Assembly: GCF_000969445.1 (NCBI RefSeq)
Contig: NZ_JZEY01000054.1
Coordinates: forward strand, 868,001-932,000
DNA length: 64,000 nucleotides
Source of the DNA: Devosia chinhatensis
Lineage (GTDB): Bacteria; Pseudomonadota; Alphaproteobacteria; Rhizobiales; Devosiaceae
Reading direction: 5' to 3'
Shown here: piece by piece, positions 6,270 to 15,513 of the stretch
Layout: each line of letters begins with the position of its first letter
Numbering within the stretch: position 1 is the stretch's first letter
The notes under the pieces: model-generated
Databases searched by the model: none
The model's input: the letters and a program-made list of their open reading frames with translations, nothing else
What the model was told of the DNA's origin: nothing
Made by a program: the position numbers and the translations under genes

Positions 6270-8708
6270 ATGCGCCAGAGCCGCCCCCTTCATTCCGGCT
6301 GGACCCTGACCTGCCTGGGCGGCCCCGGCGCGCGGCCCGGCCTGCCCGAGGCGATCCCGGCCCAGGTGCCCGGCACGGTGCATACCGATCTTCTCGCCGC
6401 GGGGCTGATCCCCGATCCCTATCTCGATCTCAACGAGATCGCCGTCGATTGGGTCGGCCGCTGCGACTGGCGCTATGACCTTGTCTTCGATTGGCGGGAC
6501 GAAGGCGCCGAAATCACCGATCTGGTCTTTGCCGGGCTCGATACCTTTGCCGCCATCCGCCTCAACGGCGTCGCCATCGGCGACACCGCCAATATGAACC
6601 GCGCCTATCGCTTCCCGGTGCACGAGCATCTGCGGGCAGGGGAGAACCATCTTTCCATCACGTTCCAGTCCGCCTGGACACGCGGCGAGGCCCTGGCCGC
6701 CCAATACGAGCCGCGCCCCAACAATTATCCGGGCCCCGCCAATCTCATGCGCAAGATGGCCTGCAATTTCGGTTGGGATTGGGGCCCGACCCTGGTCACG
6801 GCCGGTATCTGGCAGGCCGTGACGCTCGACAGCGGCCCGGCCGCGCGGCTGGCCAGCGTCCGCCCCGAAATCACCCTGTCCGGCGCCGATGGCCATGTCC
6901 GTGTTCACGCCGATATCGCCGCTGGCGACGCTTCGGGGCTCGCCCTGCGCGTCAGCATCGCCGGGCAGAGCGCCGCGGCCCCGGTCGCGGACGGCGCGGC
7001 CGCTCTCGATCTGGTCGTGCCCGCGCCCCGGCTCTGGTGGCCGCACAATCTGGGCAGCCAGCCGCTTTACGATCTCGTGGTCGAGCTCGTTGCGGGCGAT
7101 CGGGTCATCGATAGCTATCGCCGCGCCATCGGCTTCCGCTCCATCCGGCTCGACACCACGCCCGACGAACACGGCACCGCCTTCACCGTCGTGGTCAACG
7201 ACGTGCCGGTCTATATCTTCGGCGCCAACTGGATTCCGGACGATTGCTTTCTGCCGCGCGTCACCCCCGAGCGCTACGCCGCCCGCATCGATCAGGCCCG
7301 GGGCGCCAATATCAACATGCTGCGCGTCTGGGGCGGCGGCATCTACGAAACCGAGGCTTTCTACGAGGCCTGCGACCGCGCCGGCATGCTGGTCTGGCAG
7401 GATTTTCTCTTTGCCTGCGCCGCCTATCCCGAGGAGGGCGATCTGCCCGCCGAGATCGAGGCCGAGGCGCGCGACAATATCGTCCGTCTCATGCCCCATC
7501 CGTCCCTCGTGCTCTGGAATGGCAATAACGAGAATATCTGGGGCTATTTCGACTGGGGCTGGCAGCCCGCCCTCGAGGGCCGCACCTGGGGCGCCCATTA
7601 TTATCTCGATCTCCTGCCGCGCCTGGTCGCTACGCTCGACCCCACGCGTCCCTATTGGGCCGGCTCGCCCTATTCGGGCACCATGGATATTCACCCCAAC
7701 GATCCCGACCATGGTTGCACCCATCTCTGGGACGTCTGGAACGAGATCGGCTACGAGCATTATGCCGCGTCCATTCCCCGCTTCTGCTCCGAATTCGGCT
7801 GGCAGGCGCCCCCCACCTGGGCGACCCTCACCCAGTCCGTTCACGACGAGCCTTTGACGCCCGTCTCCCCCGGCGTCTGGCATCACCAGAAGGCCACCAT
7901 CGGCAACGACAAATTGCTGCGCGGTCTGGCTGGTCATCTGCCCGAGCCGCAGGGCATGGACGACTGGCATTTCGCTACCCAGCTCAACCAGGCCCGCGCA
8001 ATCTCCTTCGGCATTGCCCACATGCGCAGCCACCGTCCGCGCAACATGGGCACCATCGTCTGGCAGCTCAATGATTGCTGGCCGGTGACCTCATGGGCAG
8101 CGATTGACGGCTATGGTCGCAAAAAACCGCTTTGGTACGCCTTGCGCACGGTCAGCGCTAACAGTCTGCTCACAATACAGCCCCGAACGACAGGTTTGAC
8201 CGTCGTCGCGGTCAATGAGCGCACCCTGTTTTGGCGCGGCGCGGTGACGCTCAGGCGGCTCGATTTCGACGGCAATATCCTGGCCGAATGGACCCATTGG
8301 CGGCTTTGTGCCGACCGCTTCTCCGCCGCCGAACTCCTTGTTCCAAAAGAGCTTTCGGCGCCGGTCGATCCGAAACGCGAAGTGCTCGTCGCCAAGATGC
8401 ACGACCGCACTGCCTTCCATTGGTTCACCGAGGACATCGACCTCGCCTTGCCAAAGCCGGAATACGATATCGCATTGAAAAACCTAGGGGATTCGCGCTG
8501 GGAAATCGCCGTAACTGCCCGGACCCTGCTCAAGGACCTCTGCATTTTCCCCGACCGGCTGGCCTCCGATGCTGAAATCAGTGACATGCTGGTTACGCTT
8601 CTGCCCGGCGAGGTGCACCGCTTCATCGTTGAAAATATTGATGAAATCGACGCAGCGGGATTGGCTGGCGCACCCGTCGTGCGTTGCGCCAACGATCTAG
8701 TGACCTAG
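6270..8708 (+). CDS. Glycoside hydrolase family 2 beta-mannosidase
   Basis: 812 residues, cytoplasmic (no signal peptide); GAGG 6 bp before the ATG. The layout is sugar-binding jelly roll (10-180), immunoglobulin-like domain (190-295), TIM barrel (300-600) and C-terminal beta domains. The GH2 acid/base is Glu421 in WNGNNENIWG and the nucleophile Glu508 in FCSEFGWQ; the WNGNNE form and NFGWDWGPTL text are typical of beta-mannosidases rather than beta-galactosidases. It would release mannose from non-reducing ends of mannosides. The 3' end overlaps the convergent murQ by 12 bp. Adjacent amino-sugar genes suggest a role in processing Man/GlcNAc-containing oligosaccharides. Confidence 0.9.
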   Translation: MRQSRPLHSGWTLTCLGGPGARPGLPEAIPAQVPGTVHTDLLAAGLIPDPYLDLNEIAVDWVGRCDWRYDLVFDWRDEGAEITDLVFAGLDTFAAIRLNGVAIGDTANMNRAYRFPVHEHLRAGENHLSITFQSAWTRGEALAAQYEPRPNNYPGPANLMRKMACNFGWDWGPTLVTAGIWQAVTLDSGPAARLASVRPEITLSGADGHVRVHADIAAGDASGLALRVSIAGQSAAAPVADGAAALDLVVPAPRLWWPHNLGSQPLYDLVVELVAGDRVIDSYRRAIGFRSIRLDTTPDEHGTAFTVVVNDVPVYIFGANWIPDDCFLPRVTPERYAARIDQARGANINMLRVWGGGIYETEAFYEACDRAGMLVWQDFLFACAAYPEEGDLPAEIEAEARDNIVRLMPHPSLVLWNGNNENIWGYFDWGWQPALEGRTWGAHYYLDLLPRLVATLDPTRPYWAGSPYSGTMDIHPNDPDHGCTHLWDVWNEIGYEHYAASIPRFCSEFGWQAPPTWATLTQSVHDEPLTPVSPGVWHHQKATIGNDKLLRGLAGHLPEPQGMDDWHFATQLNQARAISFGIAHMRSHRPRNMGTIVWQLNDCWPVTSWAAIDGYGRKKPLWYALRTVSANSLLTIQPRTTGLTVVAVNERTLFWRGAVTLRRLDFDGNILAEWTHWRLCADRFSAAELLVPKELSAPVDPKREVLVAKMHDRTAFHWFTEDIDLALPKPEYDIALKNLGDSRWEIAVTARTLLKDLCIFPDRLASDAEISDMLVTLLPGEVHRFIVENIDEIDAAGLAGAPVVRCANDLVT

Positions 8709-9590
8709 TTCGGCCAGCGCCGGCCGCAAGTGGCCCTCGTGCCGGTCGAGCAATAGCGCCGCCCGATCCGCCGCCGCCCCCGCCGCGATCAGCACTGCCG
8801 GCTTGACGGCGCCACCCGTTAAGTCCAGGGCGGCGCTGGCTTTTTCGGCGTCGACCCCGGCAATGGACATGACGATGCCCTTGGCCCGTTCACGCAATTT
8901 CGCGTTATCCGCCAAGAGGTTGACCATCATCCCGTCATGCACGTGACCAAGCCGTATCGCCATCAGCGTCGACAGCATGTTGAGCGCAATCTTCTGCGCC
9001 GTCCCCGCGCCCATCCGCGTCGAGCCGGCAATAACCTCCGGTGGGGTCGGCAGCAGGATCGGCACGTCTACCGTCCCGAACAGCGCCGCGTCGGCATTAT
9101 TGGCAATCCCGATCGTGCGGGTGCCCATTTTCCGGGCCATCCGGGCTGCCGCAACCGGATAGGGCGTCTGGCCGCTCGCCGTCACTGCGATCAGGCAGTC
9201 CGAGGGGTTGGGGTCATGCGACCCCAAGGCCGTTTCCGCCGCACTGCCGTCGTCTTCCGGGCTTCCCGTCATATCCACCAGCGCGTCCATGCCGCCTGCC
9301 AGCAACACCACGATCCGGTGACGTGGAATGCCATAAGTCCCGGGTAATTCAAGAGCATCGGCCAGTGCCATGAGGCCGGAACTACCGGCTGCGGCATAGA
9401 TCAACCGGCCGCCGCTGCGCAGACTCGCGGCCGCGAGAGCAGATGCCTTGGCCATGGCGGATATAGCGGACCCCACTGCCTGGGCAGCTTCGCTTTGGCC
9501 GTCGGCGAGTAGCGTGAGGACGTCCGTGTCCTCCCGCAACTCCAGCCCGTGTGCCGCGCTATGGTGTATCTCGGTCAGTTTCTGAGCCAT
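8697..9590 (-). CDS. murQ: N-acetylmuramic acid 6-phosphate etherase
   Basis: 297 residues; GGAGG 5 bp before the ATG at 9590. The open frame runs further upstream, but the start is fixed by this ribosome-binding site and by family length. It has a SIS fold: the phosphosugar loop is AAAGSSGLMALADALELPGTYG, with Glu81 matching the catalytic Glu of MurQ. A second conserved block is VTASGQTPYPVAAARMA and a third is STRMGAGTAQKIALNMLSTLMAIRLG. It cleaves the lactyl ether of MurNAc 6-phosphate to give GlcNAc 6-phosphate, the substrate of the nearby NagA. It is transcribed divergently from gntR. Confidence 0.9.
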   Translation of the reverse strand: MAQKLTEIHHSAAHGLELREDTDVLTLLADGQSEAAQAVGSAISAMAKASALAAASLRSGGRLIYAAAGSSGLMALADALELPGTYGIPRHRIVVLLAGGMDALVDMTGSPEDDGSAAETALGSHDPNPSDCLIAVTASGQTPYPVAAARMARKMGTRTIGIANNADAALFGTVDVPILLPTPPEVIAGSTRMGAGTAQKIALNMLSTLMAIRLGHVHDGMMVNLLADNAKLRERAKGIVMSIAGVDAEKASAALDLTGGAVKPAVLIAAGAAADRAALLLDRHEGHLRPALAELGH

Positions 9591-9812
9591 AATCCCTCCG
9601 TGACGCGATAATGCCAAAAAAATACCACTTGTCCAGTTTGCATGGGGTGGGCATAAAGATGAGAACAAAAAACGCAGATCGCTCAATGAATAGCTGGTCA
9701 CCCGCAGAAGGAAGGAGCCAAACTCGGCTGTCAATGGTATCTTATTGGTATTTAATATGTTGCGCTGATCTCCTGGCGTGGCTACGACGTCGAGACCTTG
9801 GTGGAGGAAAAC
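9591..9812. promoter_or_regulatory. Divergent murQ/gntR control region with TGGTAT half-sites
   Basis: The 222-bp gap carries ATACCA at 9622-9627 and two direct TGGTAT copies at 9735-9740 and 9746-9751, one helical turn apart, next to an AT-rich TATTTAATATG stretch. HutC/GntR-type amino-sugar regulators often bind such half-sites. Autoregulation of both directions by the encoded GntR protein is an inference. Confidence 0.45.
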
Positions 9813-10595
9813 GTGACTGACGAATCCCAAGGCATGTTTGGAGATGGTCCCGTGGTGCTGCCGGTCGGCGGCCCGCTCTATCTTCAACTTAAGCGCTGGA
9901 TCGAAGATGCCATAAGGCGCGGCACGATCAATCCCGGCGACGCCTTGCCCTCCGAACGCGATCTGGCCCTGCGAGCGGACGTGTCCCGCGTCACAGTGCG
10001 CAAGGCCGTCCAGCAATTGGTCCAGGACGGTGTGCTGGTGCAGCGGCATGGGTCGGGCACGTTCGTTGCCCCGGAAACCCCGCGCGTCGAACAATCGCTG
10101 TCGCAGCTGACCTCGTTCACCGAGGACATGGCGCGCCGTGGCATGTCGGTGCGCTCGCAATGGCTTGATCGGGGACTTTACGCAGCGTCCCCCGAAGAAA
10201 CCATGGTGCTGGGGCTCGGATCTGACGAAAGAGCGGCACGGATTTCGCGCCTTCGTTTGACGGGCGACATGCCGCTGGCTATCGAGCGCGCCAGCCTCTC
10301 GTCAACCATTCTGCCCGACCCGGCGGCGCTGGGGGATTCGCTCTACGAACATCTCGACCGTTTCGGCGTTCGTCCGGTCCGCGCTATTCAGCGCATACGG
10401 GCGGCCAATATCGCCGAGGACGATGCATCGCGTCTCCAGGTTCCGGTCGGCTCGGCCGGGTTGCATATCGAGCGCATCTCTTACCTGGCCACCGGCCGGG
10501 TGATCGAATTCACCCGCTCCATCTATCGGGGCGATACCTACGACTTCGTCGCCGAACTTCGGCTCGGCGACCCCAGTGCCGGAGCAAAATCATGA
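9813..10595 (+). CDS. GntR-family (HutC/UTRA) regulator of amino-sugar genes
   Basis: 260 residues from GTG 9813, chosen because GGAGG lies 5 bp upstream; an in-frame TTG at 9798 is less likely. The winged helix-turn-helix spans about 20-85 (LPSERDLALRADVSRVTVRK, then a GSGTFVAPE wing). The UTRA effector domain fills 95-255, a fold that binds phosphorylated sugars in NagR/DasR-like proteins. Its stop overlaps the next start as ATGA, so it is the first gene of an operon with the SIS and nagA genes. Likely effector: glucosamine or N-acetylglucosamine 6-phosphate. Confidence 0.85.
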   Translation: MTDESQGMFGDGPVVLPVGGPLYLQLKRWIEDAIRRGTINPGDALPSERDLALRADVSRVTVRKAVQQLVQDGVLVQRHGSGTFVAPETPRVEQSLSQLTSFTEDMARRGMSVRSQWLDRGLYAASPEETMVLGLGSDERAARISRLRLTGDMPLAIERASLSSTILPDPAALGDSLYEHLDRFGVRPVRAIQRIRAANIAEDDASRLQVPVGSAGLHIERISYLATGRVIEFTRSIYRGDTYDFVAELRLGDPSAGAKS

Positions 10596-11620
10596 CCGCT
10601 CAAACTCACATGCGTCAGGAAGTGGATCAGATCCCTGCCGTCGTGGCCGGTTTCCTCGACACGGCGACCCCTGTTCTCAATGCCGCAGCGGCCCGGTTGC
10701 GCGAGGTCGATCCGGCCTTGGTAATCACCGTCGCACGCGGCTCTTCGGACCATGCCTCGGCTTACCTCAAATACGCCATCGAGCTCACCTTGGGGCTGCC
10801 AGTGGCTTCTGTCGGTCCATCCATCGCATCGATCTATGGCAAGGATCTCAAGCTCGACCGTGCTGCGGCGCTGGCCATCTCCCAGTCGGGAAAGAGCCCG
10901 GATATCGTCGGCATGGCACAGTCTGCCCGGCGCAGTGGCGCGACCACGATAGCCGTGACCAATACGATGAATTCCCCCTTGGCACAGACCTCTGACTTCA
11001 CCATCGATCTTCATGCCGGAGTGGAAAAGAGCGTCGCGGCCACCAAGACCTTCGTGACGTCGGTGGTGGCAGGCCTGGCCCTGCTGGCGCGCTGGAGTGG
11101 GGACAGCGACCTGAACAAGGCCGTACAATCTCTGCCGGACAGCCTTGCCCGCGCGGTTGCCTGCGACTGGTCGGACATGATCCCCGCGCTCGACGGCCAC
11201 TCCGCCCTTTATGTGCTCGGCCGGGGCCCCGGATTTGCCATCGCCAACGAGGCGGCATTGAAGTTCAAGGAGACGTGCGGCATCCAGGGCGAATCCTACA
11301 GTGCTGCTGAAGTCATGCATGGTCCGGTTTCCATCGTTACCCCTGGATATCCCGTCCTCGGGCTGGCCGCCCGTGACGCTGCCGAAGCCTCGGTCGCCGA
11401 CATGGCGCACAAATTGGCGGGGCAGGGGGCGCGAGCGTTTCTCACCAGCGATCGGCCTGGTGCGGCGTCGCGTCTGCCCTTTTCGGCTACGGGACATCCA
11501 ATCACCGATCCGCTGTCTCTGATCGTATCTTTCTATGGTTTCGTGGAGGCGCTCGCCCGCCACCGCGGCCTCAACCCAGATGAGCCGCCAATGCTACGCA
11601 AGGTCACCGAGACGATATGA
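10592..11620 (+). CDS. SIS-domain protein, probable glucosamine-6-phosphate deaminase (NagB-II type)
   Basis: 342 residues with two SIS domains like the isomerase half of GlmS but no glutaminase domain. Phosphosugar loops: ARGSSDHASAYLKYAIE (near 50), ISQSGKSPD (near 93), and VEKSVAATKTFVTS (near 145); the second domain has LGRGPGFAIANEAALKFKET. GlmS-like proteins of this size between nagR and nagA act as deaminases converting glucosamine 6-phosphate to fructose 6-phosphate. No classical NagB is present in the window, so this is the expected last step after NagA. Both ends overlap neighbours by 4 bp. Confidence 0.85.
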   Translation: MTAQTHMRQEVDQIPAVVAGFLDTATPVLNAAAARLREVDPALVITVARGSSDHASAYLKYAIELTLGLPVASVGPSIASIYGKDLKLDRAAALAISQSGKSPDIVGMAQSARRSGATTIAVTNTMNSPLAQTSDFTIDLHAGVEKSVAATKTFVTSVVAGLALLARWSGDSDLNKAVQSLPDSLARAVACDWSDMIPALDGHSALYVLGRGPGFAIANEAALKFKETCGIQGESYSAAEVMHGPVSIVTPGYPVLGLAARDAAEASVADMAHKLAGQGARAFLTSDRPGAASRLPFSATGHPITDPLSLIVSFYGFVEALARHRGLNPDEPPMLRKVTETI

Positions 11621-12777
11621 GCGATCTTCTCGCCATTTGTGGCGCCCGCATATTCGACGGTGAGAACTGGCACCAGAATGCGGCCCTGATGATTGAGTTC
11701 GGCTTCGTAAGCGGCATTGTCAGTGCGTCCGATATTCCGGTACACGCCGAACGCGTCATGATGGACGATGGCATGCTCGTGCCCGGTTTCATCGATCTGC
11801 AGGTCAATGGCGGAGGCGGTGTTCTCTTCAACAATCAGCCGGACCTTGCAGGCATCCAGACCATTTGCGCGGCGCATGCTCGCTTTGGCACGACTGCCCT
11901 GTTGCCCACGCTGATTACCGATGGCGTTGCGGTCAATGTCGCCGCGATCGCCGCGGGGCTGGCTGCTGCCAGCCATCGCGTTCCCGGTTTTCTCGGGCTG
12001 CATCTTGAGGGCCCTCACCTCTCCCTGGCGCGAAAGGGCACTCACGATCCAGACCTGATCCGACCCATGGAGGACAGTGACCTCACTCGCCTCGTGGCTG
12101 CCGCACGAGAGCTTCCGAACTTGCTCTGCACAATTGGGGTGGAATCGGTGTCGCCAGCGCAAATCCTGGCCTTGGCCGAAGCCGGCGCAATCGTAAGCCT
12201 TGGGCATAGTGAAGCATCGACGGCGGAGGCCGGTGTCGCGTTTGCTGCCGGCGCTACTATGGTAACCCACCTGTTCAATGCCATGAGCCAGATGGGGAAC
12301 AGGGAGCCGGGGCTGGTCGGTGCAGCGCTGGACACGCCCGGCGTCTTCGCCGGCCTGATTGCCGATGGCATTCACGTGCATCCTGCCAGCATGGGCGTTG
12401 CCCTTCGGGCCAAGAGAGGACCGGGACGCATCTTCCTTGTCACCGATGCCATGTCGCAGACAGGGACCGACCTGACCGAGTTTAAGCTGAACGGCCGCAC
12501 GATTACACGGGCCGACGGCGCCCTGCGCCTGGCCGACGGCACCTTGGCGGGCGCTGATCTGGACATGATCGACGCCGTCAATTTTGTCATCGACACTATC
12601 GGGCTGGCTCCGGACGAAGCCTTCCGCATGGCTTCCCTCTATCCTGCGGAGGCCATGGGCATTGAGGCGGCCTATGGCCATCTTCGCCGTGCCGCTCGGG
12701 CAGATTTCGTACACCTGACCAATGGGCGTAAAGTGCAGTCGACATGGATCGGCGGGCAACGGGTCTGGGCGGCCTAG
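11617..12777 (+). CDS. nagA: N-acetylglucosamine-6-phosphate deacetylase
   Basis: 386 residues, amidohydrolase fold. Landmarks: [37 protein letters not shown], the metal-site [22 protein letters not shown] and the catalytic Asp in VTDAMSQTG. It removes acetate from GlcNAc 6-phosphate, which MurQ also produces, feeding the SIS-type deaminase. The start overlaps the preceding stop as ATGA. The stop overlaps the convergent SDR gene by 4 bp. Confidence 0.95.
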   Translation: MSDLLAICGARIFDGENWHQNAALMIEFGFVSGIVSASDIPVHAERVMMDDGMLVPGFIDLQVNGGGGVLFNNQPDLAGIQTICAAHARFGTTALLPTLITDGVAVNVAAIAAGLAAASHRVPGFLGLHLEGPHLSLARKGTHDPDLIRPMEDSDLTRLVAAARELPNLLCTIGVESVSPAQILALAEAGAIVSLGHSEASTAEAGVAFAAGATMVTHLFNAMSQMGNREPGLVGAALDTPGVFAGLIADGIHVHPASMGVALRAKRGPGRIFLVTDAMSQTGTDLTEFKLNGRTITRADGALRLADGTLAGADLDMIDAVNFVIDTIGLAPDEAFRMASLYPAEAMGIEAAYGHLRRAARADFVHLTNGRKVQSTWIGGQRVWAA

Positions 12778-13514
12778 CCACGGCCGATATAGGGCATCTT
12801 TGTCGCCATGACCGTCATGAACTGAACGTTGGCGGCTAGAGGAAGTCCGGCCATGTAAAGCACGGCGTCAACGACGTGCTGCAATTCGAAAGTGGGTTCG
12901 GGGACCACATCGCCATTGGCCTGCAACGAACCCGCATTCATGGTGCTGGTCATGTCGGTCTGCGCATTGCCGATGTCGATCTGGCCGCAGGCAATGTCGA
13001 ATGCTCGTCCGTCCAGCGAAATCGCTTTGGTCAGTCCAGTAATGGCATGTTTGGTGGTGGTATAGGACGCCGCCTGCGGTCGGGGAGCATAAGCGGAAAT
13101 CGAACCGTTATTGATGATCCTGCCGCCCATCGGCTTCTGGGCGCGCATCAGTCGGAACGCCTCGCGCGCAACATAGAAGGCGCCGTTGAGATTGGTATCG
13201 ACCATCTCTTTCCAGGTATCGATGGCCAGATCTCCAAACGAGGTCGCCGGCGCGAAGCGACCCGCATTGTTGAAGACAAGATCGATCCGGCCATACCGGG
13301 TGGCAATAGCCTCGAACATCGACCTCACGGCGTCGGGATCGGTGATGTCGCAAATCATCGCATCAAGCCCGTCGTCGCGCTTCAGCGTCTCGATCCGGTC
13401 GGCGCGGCGGCCGCATGCCACGATCTGCCAGCCGGCTTGGCCGAGGCCCAGCGCTACCGCGCGGCCTATCCCCGAGGTGGCCCCGGTAACAAGCGCAATC
13501 CTGGTCTCACTCAT
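12774..13514 (-). CDS. Short-chain dehydrogenase/reductase
   Basis: 246 residues from the ATG at 13514, which has GGAG upstream; an in-frame start at 13538 adds eight residues without family support. Classical SDR motifs: [16 protein letters not shown] (cofactor), CDITD, NNAG, the catalytic Ser in NGSISAY, and Tyr/Lys in YTTTKHA. ACGRRAD after the second strand suggests NADP(H) preference. Homologues of this form often oxidise small hydroxy acids or serine-type substrates, but the substrate is not evident. Confidence 0.88.
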   Translation of the reverse strand: MSETRIALVTGATSGIGRAVALGLGQAGWQIVACGRRADRIETLKRDDGLDAMICDITDPDAVRSMFEAIATRYGRIDLVFNNAGRFAPATSFGDLAIDTWKEMVDTNLNGAFYVAREAFRLMRAQKPMGGRIINNGSISAYAPRPQAASYTTTKHAITGLTKAISLDGRAFDIACGQIDIGNAQTDMTSTMNAGSLQANGDVVPEPTFELQHVVDAVLYMAGLPLAANVQFMTVMATKMPYIGRG

Positions 13515-13542
13515 CCTCGATCTCCATAATTGCGGCATGCCA

Positions 13543-13560
13543 ATGCCACTGATGTGGCAT
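13543..13560. promoter_or_regulatory. Inverted repeat upstream of the SDR gene
   Basis: ATGCCAC-TGAT-GTGGCAT, perfect 7-bp arms, about 30 bp upstream of the SDR start codon. Size and place fit an operator or a small leader hairpin. No regulator gene for it is evident nearby. Confidence 0.35.
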
Positions 13561-13620
13561 AGGGTTTGAGCCCTCTGATTTGCACATACAAGTCGTCTAT
13601 GGCCCGGATTTCCGGCATTT

Positions 13621-13646
13621 TTAACGCCTTGTTAAGCTGGATTAAC
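13621..13646 (+). promoter_or_regulatory. Triple TTAA motif, CtrA-box-like
   Basis: TTAA at 13621, 13632 and 13642, the last being TTAAC: one pair spaced TTAA-N7-TTAA, the next TTAA-N6-TTAAC. The alphaproteobacterial cell-cycle regulator CtrA binds TTAA-N7-TTAA(C). The motif lies 250 bp upstream of the porin ATG in a 379-bp gap. CtrA control of the porin is a hypothesis. Confidence 0.4.
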
Positions 13647-13893
13647 ATCTGGTTTCCAGTTGTGTGCTGAATCTGCAACAACCGCAATGCAACCACATTG
13701 TGTCGGCCCGGAAACCTGCTCGCCGAGATTGCGTCCGGTTTTTCTGTGCGTAGAGTGGGTCTTGCGAATCCATGCATGGGATCGTTTGTCGGTCGCAACG
13801 CGACGGCAACACACAGCACCACGAATTGTGTGGTCGCGTTTCGACAAACCGCTGGGTAACCGGCACCAAATGACTGACTTTGGAGGTCAACCA

Positions 13894-15306
13894 ATGAAAC
13901 TCAAGAGCCTTATCCTCGGTTCTGTTGCTGCTGCCGGTCTCTCGACCGCTGGCTTCGCCGCCGATCTGGGCGTGCTCACCTCGCTGGACGTCTGCGACTC
14001 GCTGGGCATCTCCGGCCTGACCATTTCGTCCGCTGACAACTGCCTCGCTATCTCCGGCAAGGTTGCCTACGAATTCAACTGGGGCGACTACAAGGGCAAC
14101 TGGGCTCCCTTCGCTCTGGCCGCTCGTGCTGGTACCCGCAACGTCATCGACAACGATGCCGGCGCCACTGCCGACCTGAACAACGACTGGGAAACCAAGG
14201 TTGAGACCTGGCTGAAGTTCGTTGGTACCGCTTCGAGCGACTTCGGTCCCGCTTCCGCCACCATCAAGCTGAAGTCGATCACCCAGACCGTCTTCACCAA
14301 CGAAGGTGCTCCGACGGTCGGCGGCGACGCCACCACCAACGGTGCTGGTTCGAACGGCGCTTGGATCGTCGACGAAGCCTTCGTTCAGGTCGGTGACACC
14401 ACCACCCTGATGGCTGGTAAGAAGGGCTCCGTCGCCAACTTCGGCGATGACGAACCGTTCAACTGGCTCGGCCTGTTCAACTCCGACGCCGTTGATAAGG
14501 GCGTCATGTTCGCCAAGGATCATCCGCGTACCGGTGGTCACGTGATCCAGGTCGTCTCGAGCCTCGGCAATGGCGTAACCGTCAAGGCCGGCCTTGAAAA
14601 CCTCGACCGTGACTCTGCAGTCGGCGCTTTCGGCGGCTTCTATGACGGCGTCACCGCTGCTCAGTCGGCTGGCACCCTGGTCGGTGTTGTCGAATATGCC
14701 GGTGAAGGCATTGCCGCTCACGTTACCGGTCTTGCCGGTGGCATCCTCGACGGCGTTGTCGAAGATTGGGCTGTCCATGCTGGCGTGACCGGCACCTTCG
14801 ATGCCTTCAAGATCCGCGCTGCCGGTGCTTACAGCGCCAACAACGTGAACGACACCTACTGGAACGTTCTGGGTTCGGCCGAAGGCAACTTCGACATGTT
14901 CACCATCGCTCTGTCGGGTGAAGCCAATGGCGGCACCAACAACGGTGTTGCTCTCGCCAACCAGGCTGGCTTCGGCGCTTCCGTCGGTGCAACCGTCACT
15001 GAAGGCGTCCGTATCAACCTCGGCGGTCGTTGGTTTGATGAAAACACCGACGTTGCCAACACTGAAGGCTACCAGGTCGCTGCCCAGGTCGTCGCAGCCG
15101 TCACCGAAACCATCACCCTCACCGGTGAAATCGGTGTCTATGGTTCGACCCGCGCTGTTGTCGCTCCTGCTTCGCAGACCGACTTCTACGGCAAGGCCGA
15201 ACTCGGCTGGAAGCCCGGTGGTCAGTTTGAATCGTCGCTCGGTGCTGAAGTTCACCAGAACGGCGCTTACAAGGTCACCTTCAAGGCCTCCAAGGAATTC
15301 AAGTAA
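13894..15306 (+). CDS. Outer-membrane porin (alphaproteobacterial Porin_2-like)
   Basis: 470 residues; GGAGG 7 bp before the ATG. A clear signal peptide (MKLKSLILGSVAAAG..., cleavage after GFA near residue 22) precedes a beta-rich, acidic sequence with alternating strands and a C-terminal aromatic ending in FKASKEFK. Conserved porin features include DVCDSLGISGLTISSADNC, with two Cys residues as in rhizobial porins, GKVAYEFNWGDY and FVQVGDTTTLMAGKKGS. Codon use is strikingly biased toward GCT/GGT/AAG compared with neighbours, as in very highly expressed genes. It has its own long 5' region and a strong terminator, so it is monocistronic. Confidence 0.9.
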   Translation: MKLKSLILGSVAAAGLSTAGFAADLGVLTSLDVCDSLGISGLTISSADNCLAISGKVAYEFNWGDYKGNWAPFALAARAGTRNVIDNDAGATADLNNDWETKVETWLKFVGTASSDFGPASATIKLKSITQTVFTNEGAPTVGGDATTNGAGSNGAWIVDEAFVQVGDTTTLMAGKKGSVANFGDDEPFNWLGLFNSDAVDKGVMFAKDHPRTGGHVIQVVSSLGNGVTVKAGLENLDRDSAVGAFGGFYDGVTAAQSAGTLVGVVEYAGEGIAAHVTGLAGGILDGVVEDWAVHAGVTGTFDAFKIRAAGAYSANNVNDTYWNVLGSAEGNFDMFTIALSGEANGGTNNGVALANQAGFGASVGATVTEGVRINLGGRWFDENTDVANTEGYQVAAQVVAAVTETITLTGEIGVYGSTRAVVAPASQTDFYGKAELGWKPGGQFESSLGAEVHQNGAYKVTFKASKEFK

Positions 15307-15330
15307 TCCTTGGATTACTCCTGAATTGGG

Positions 15331-15361
15331 AAAGGCCCGGCTCTGCCGGGCCTTTCTTTTT
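15331..15361 (+). terminator. Strong rho-independent terminator of the porin gene
   Basis: AAAGGCCCGGC-TCT-GCCGGGCCTTT followed by CTTTTT, 25 bp after the porin stop codon. Confidence 0.9.
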
Positions 15362-15513
15362 GTCTGCTGCAAAGAAGCGCTGTTCGCAATGGGCGTGAAG
15401 GTCATGAAAGCCGAGCTTCGCGATGTGCAGACATACCGCGCGGTCAATTTTCTTTGTTGCGCCAACCAAATCGTCTACCGTGCCGAAAGTTGCGGTTTTC
15501 CAATGGATTCGGG

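Noticed and set aside
6171..8033. Long minus-strand frame opposite the beta-mannosidase gene
   Set aside because: Shadow of a high-G+C gene with clear GH2 catalytic motifs on the plus strand.
9591..10160. N-terminal extension of murQ up to 10160
   Set aside because: It overlaps gntR head-on, and the GGAGG before 9590 together with family length fixes the shorter start.
13642..15465. Long minus-strand frame opposite the porin gene
   Set aside because: A shadow produced by the biased codon use of the porin; no family text.
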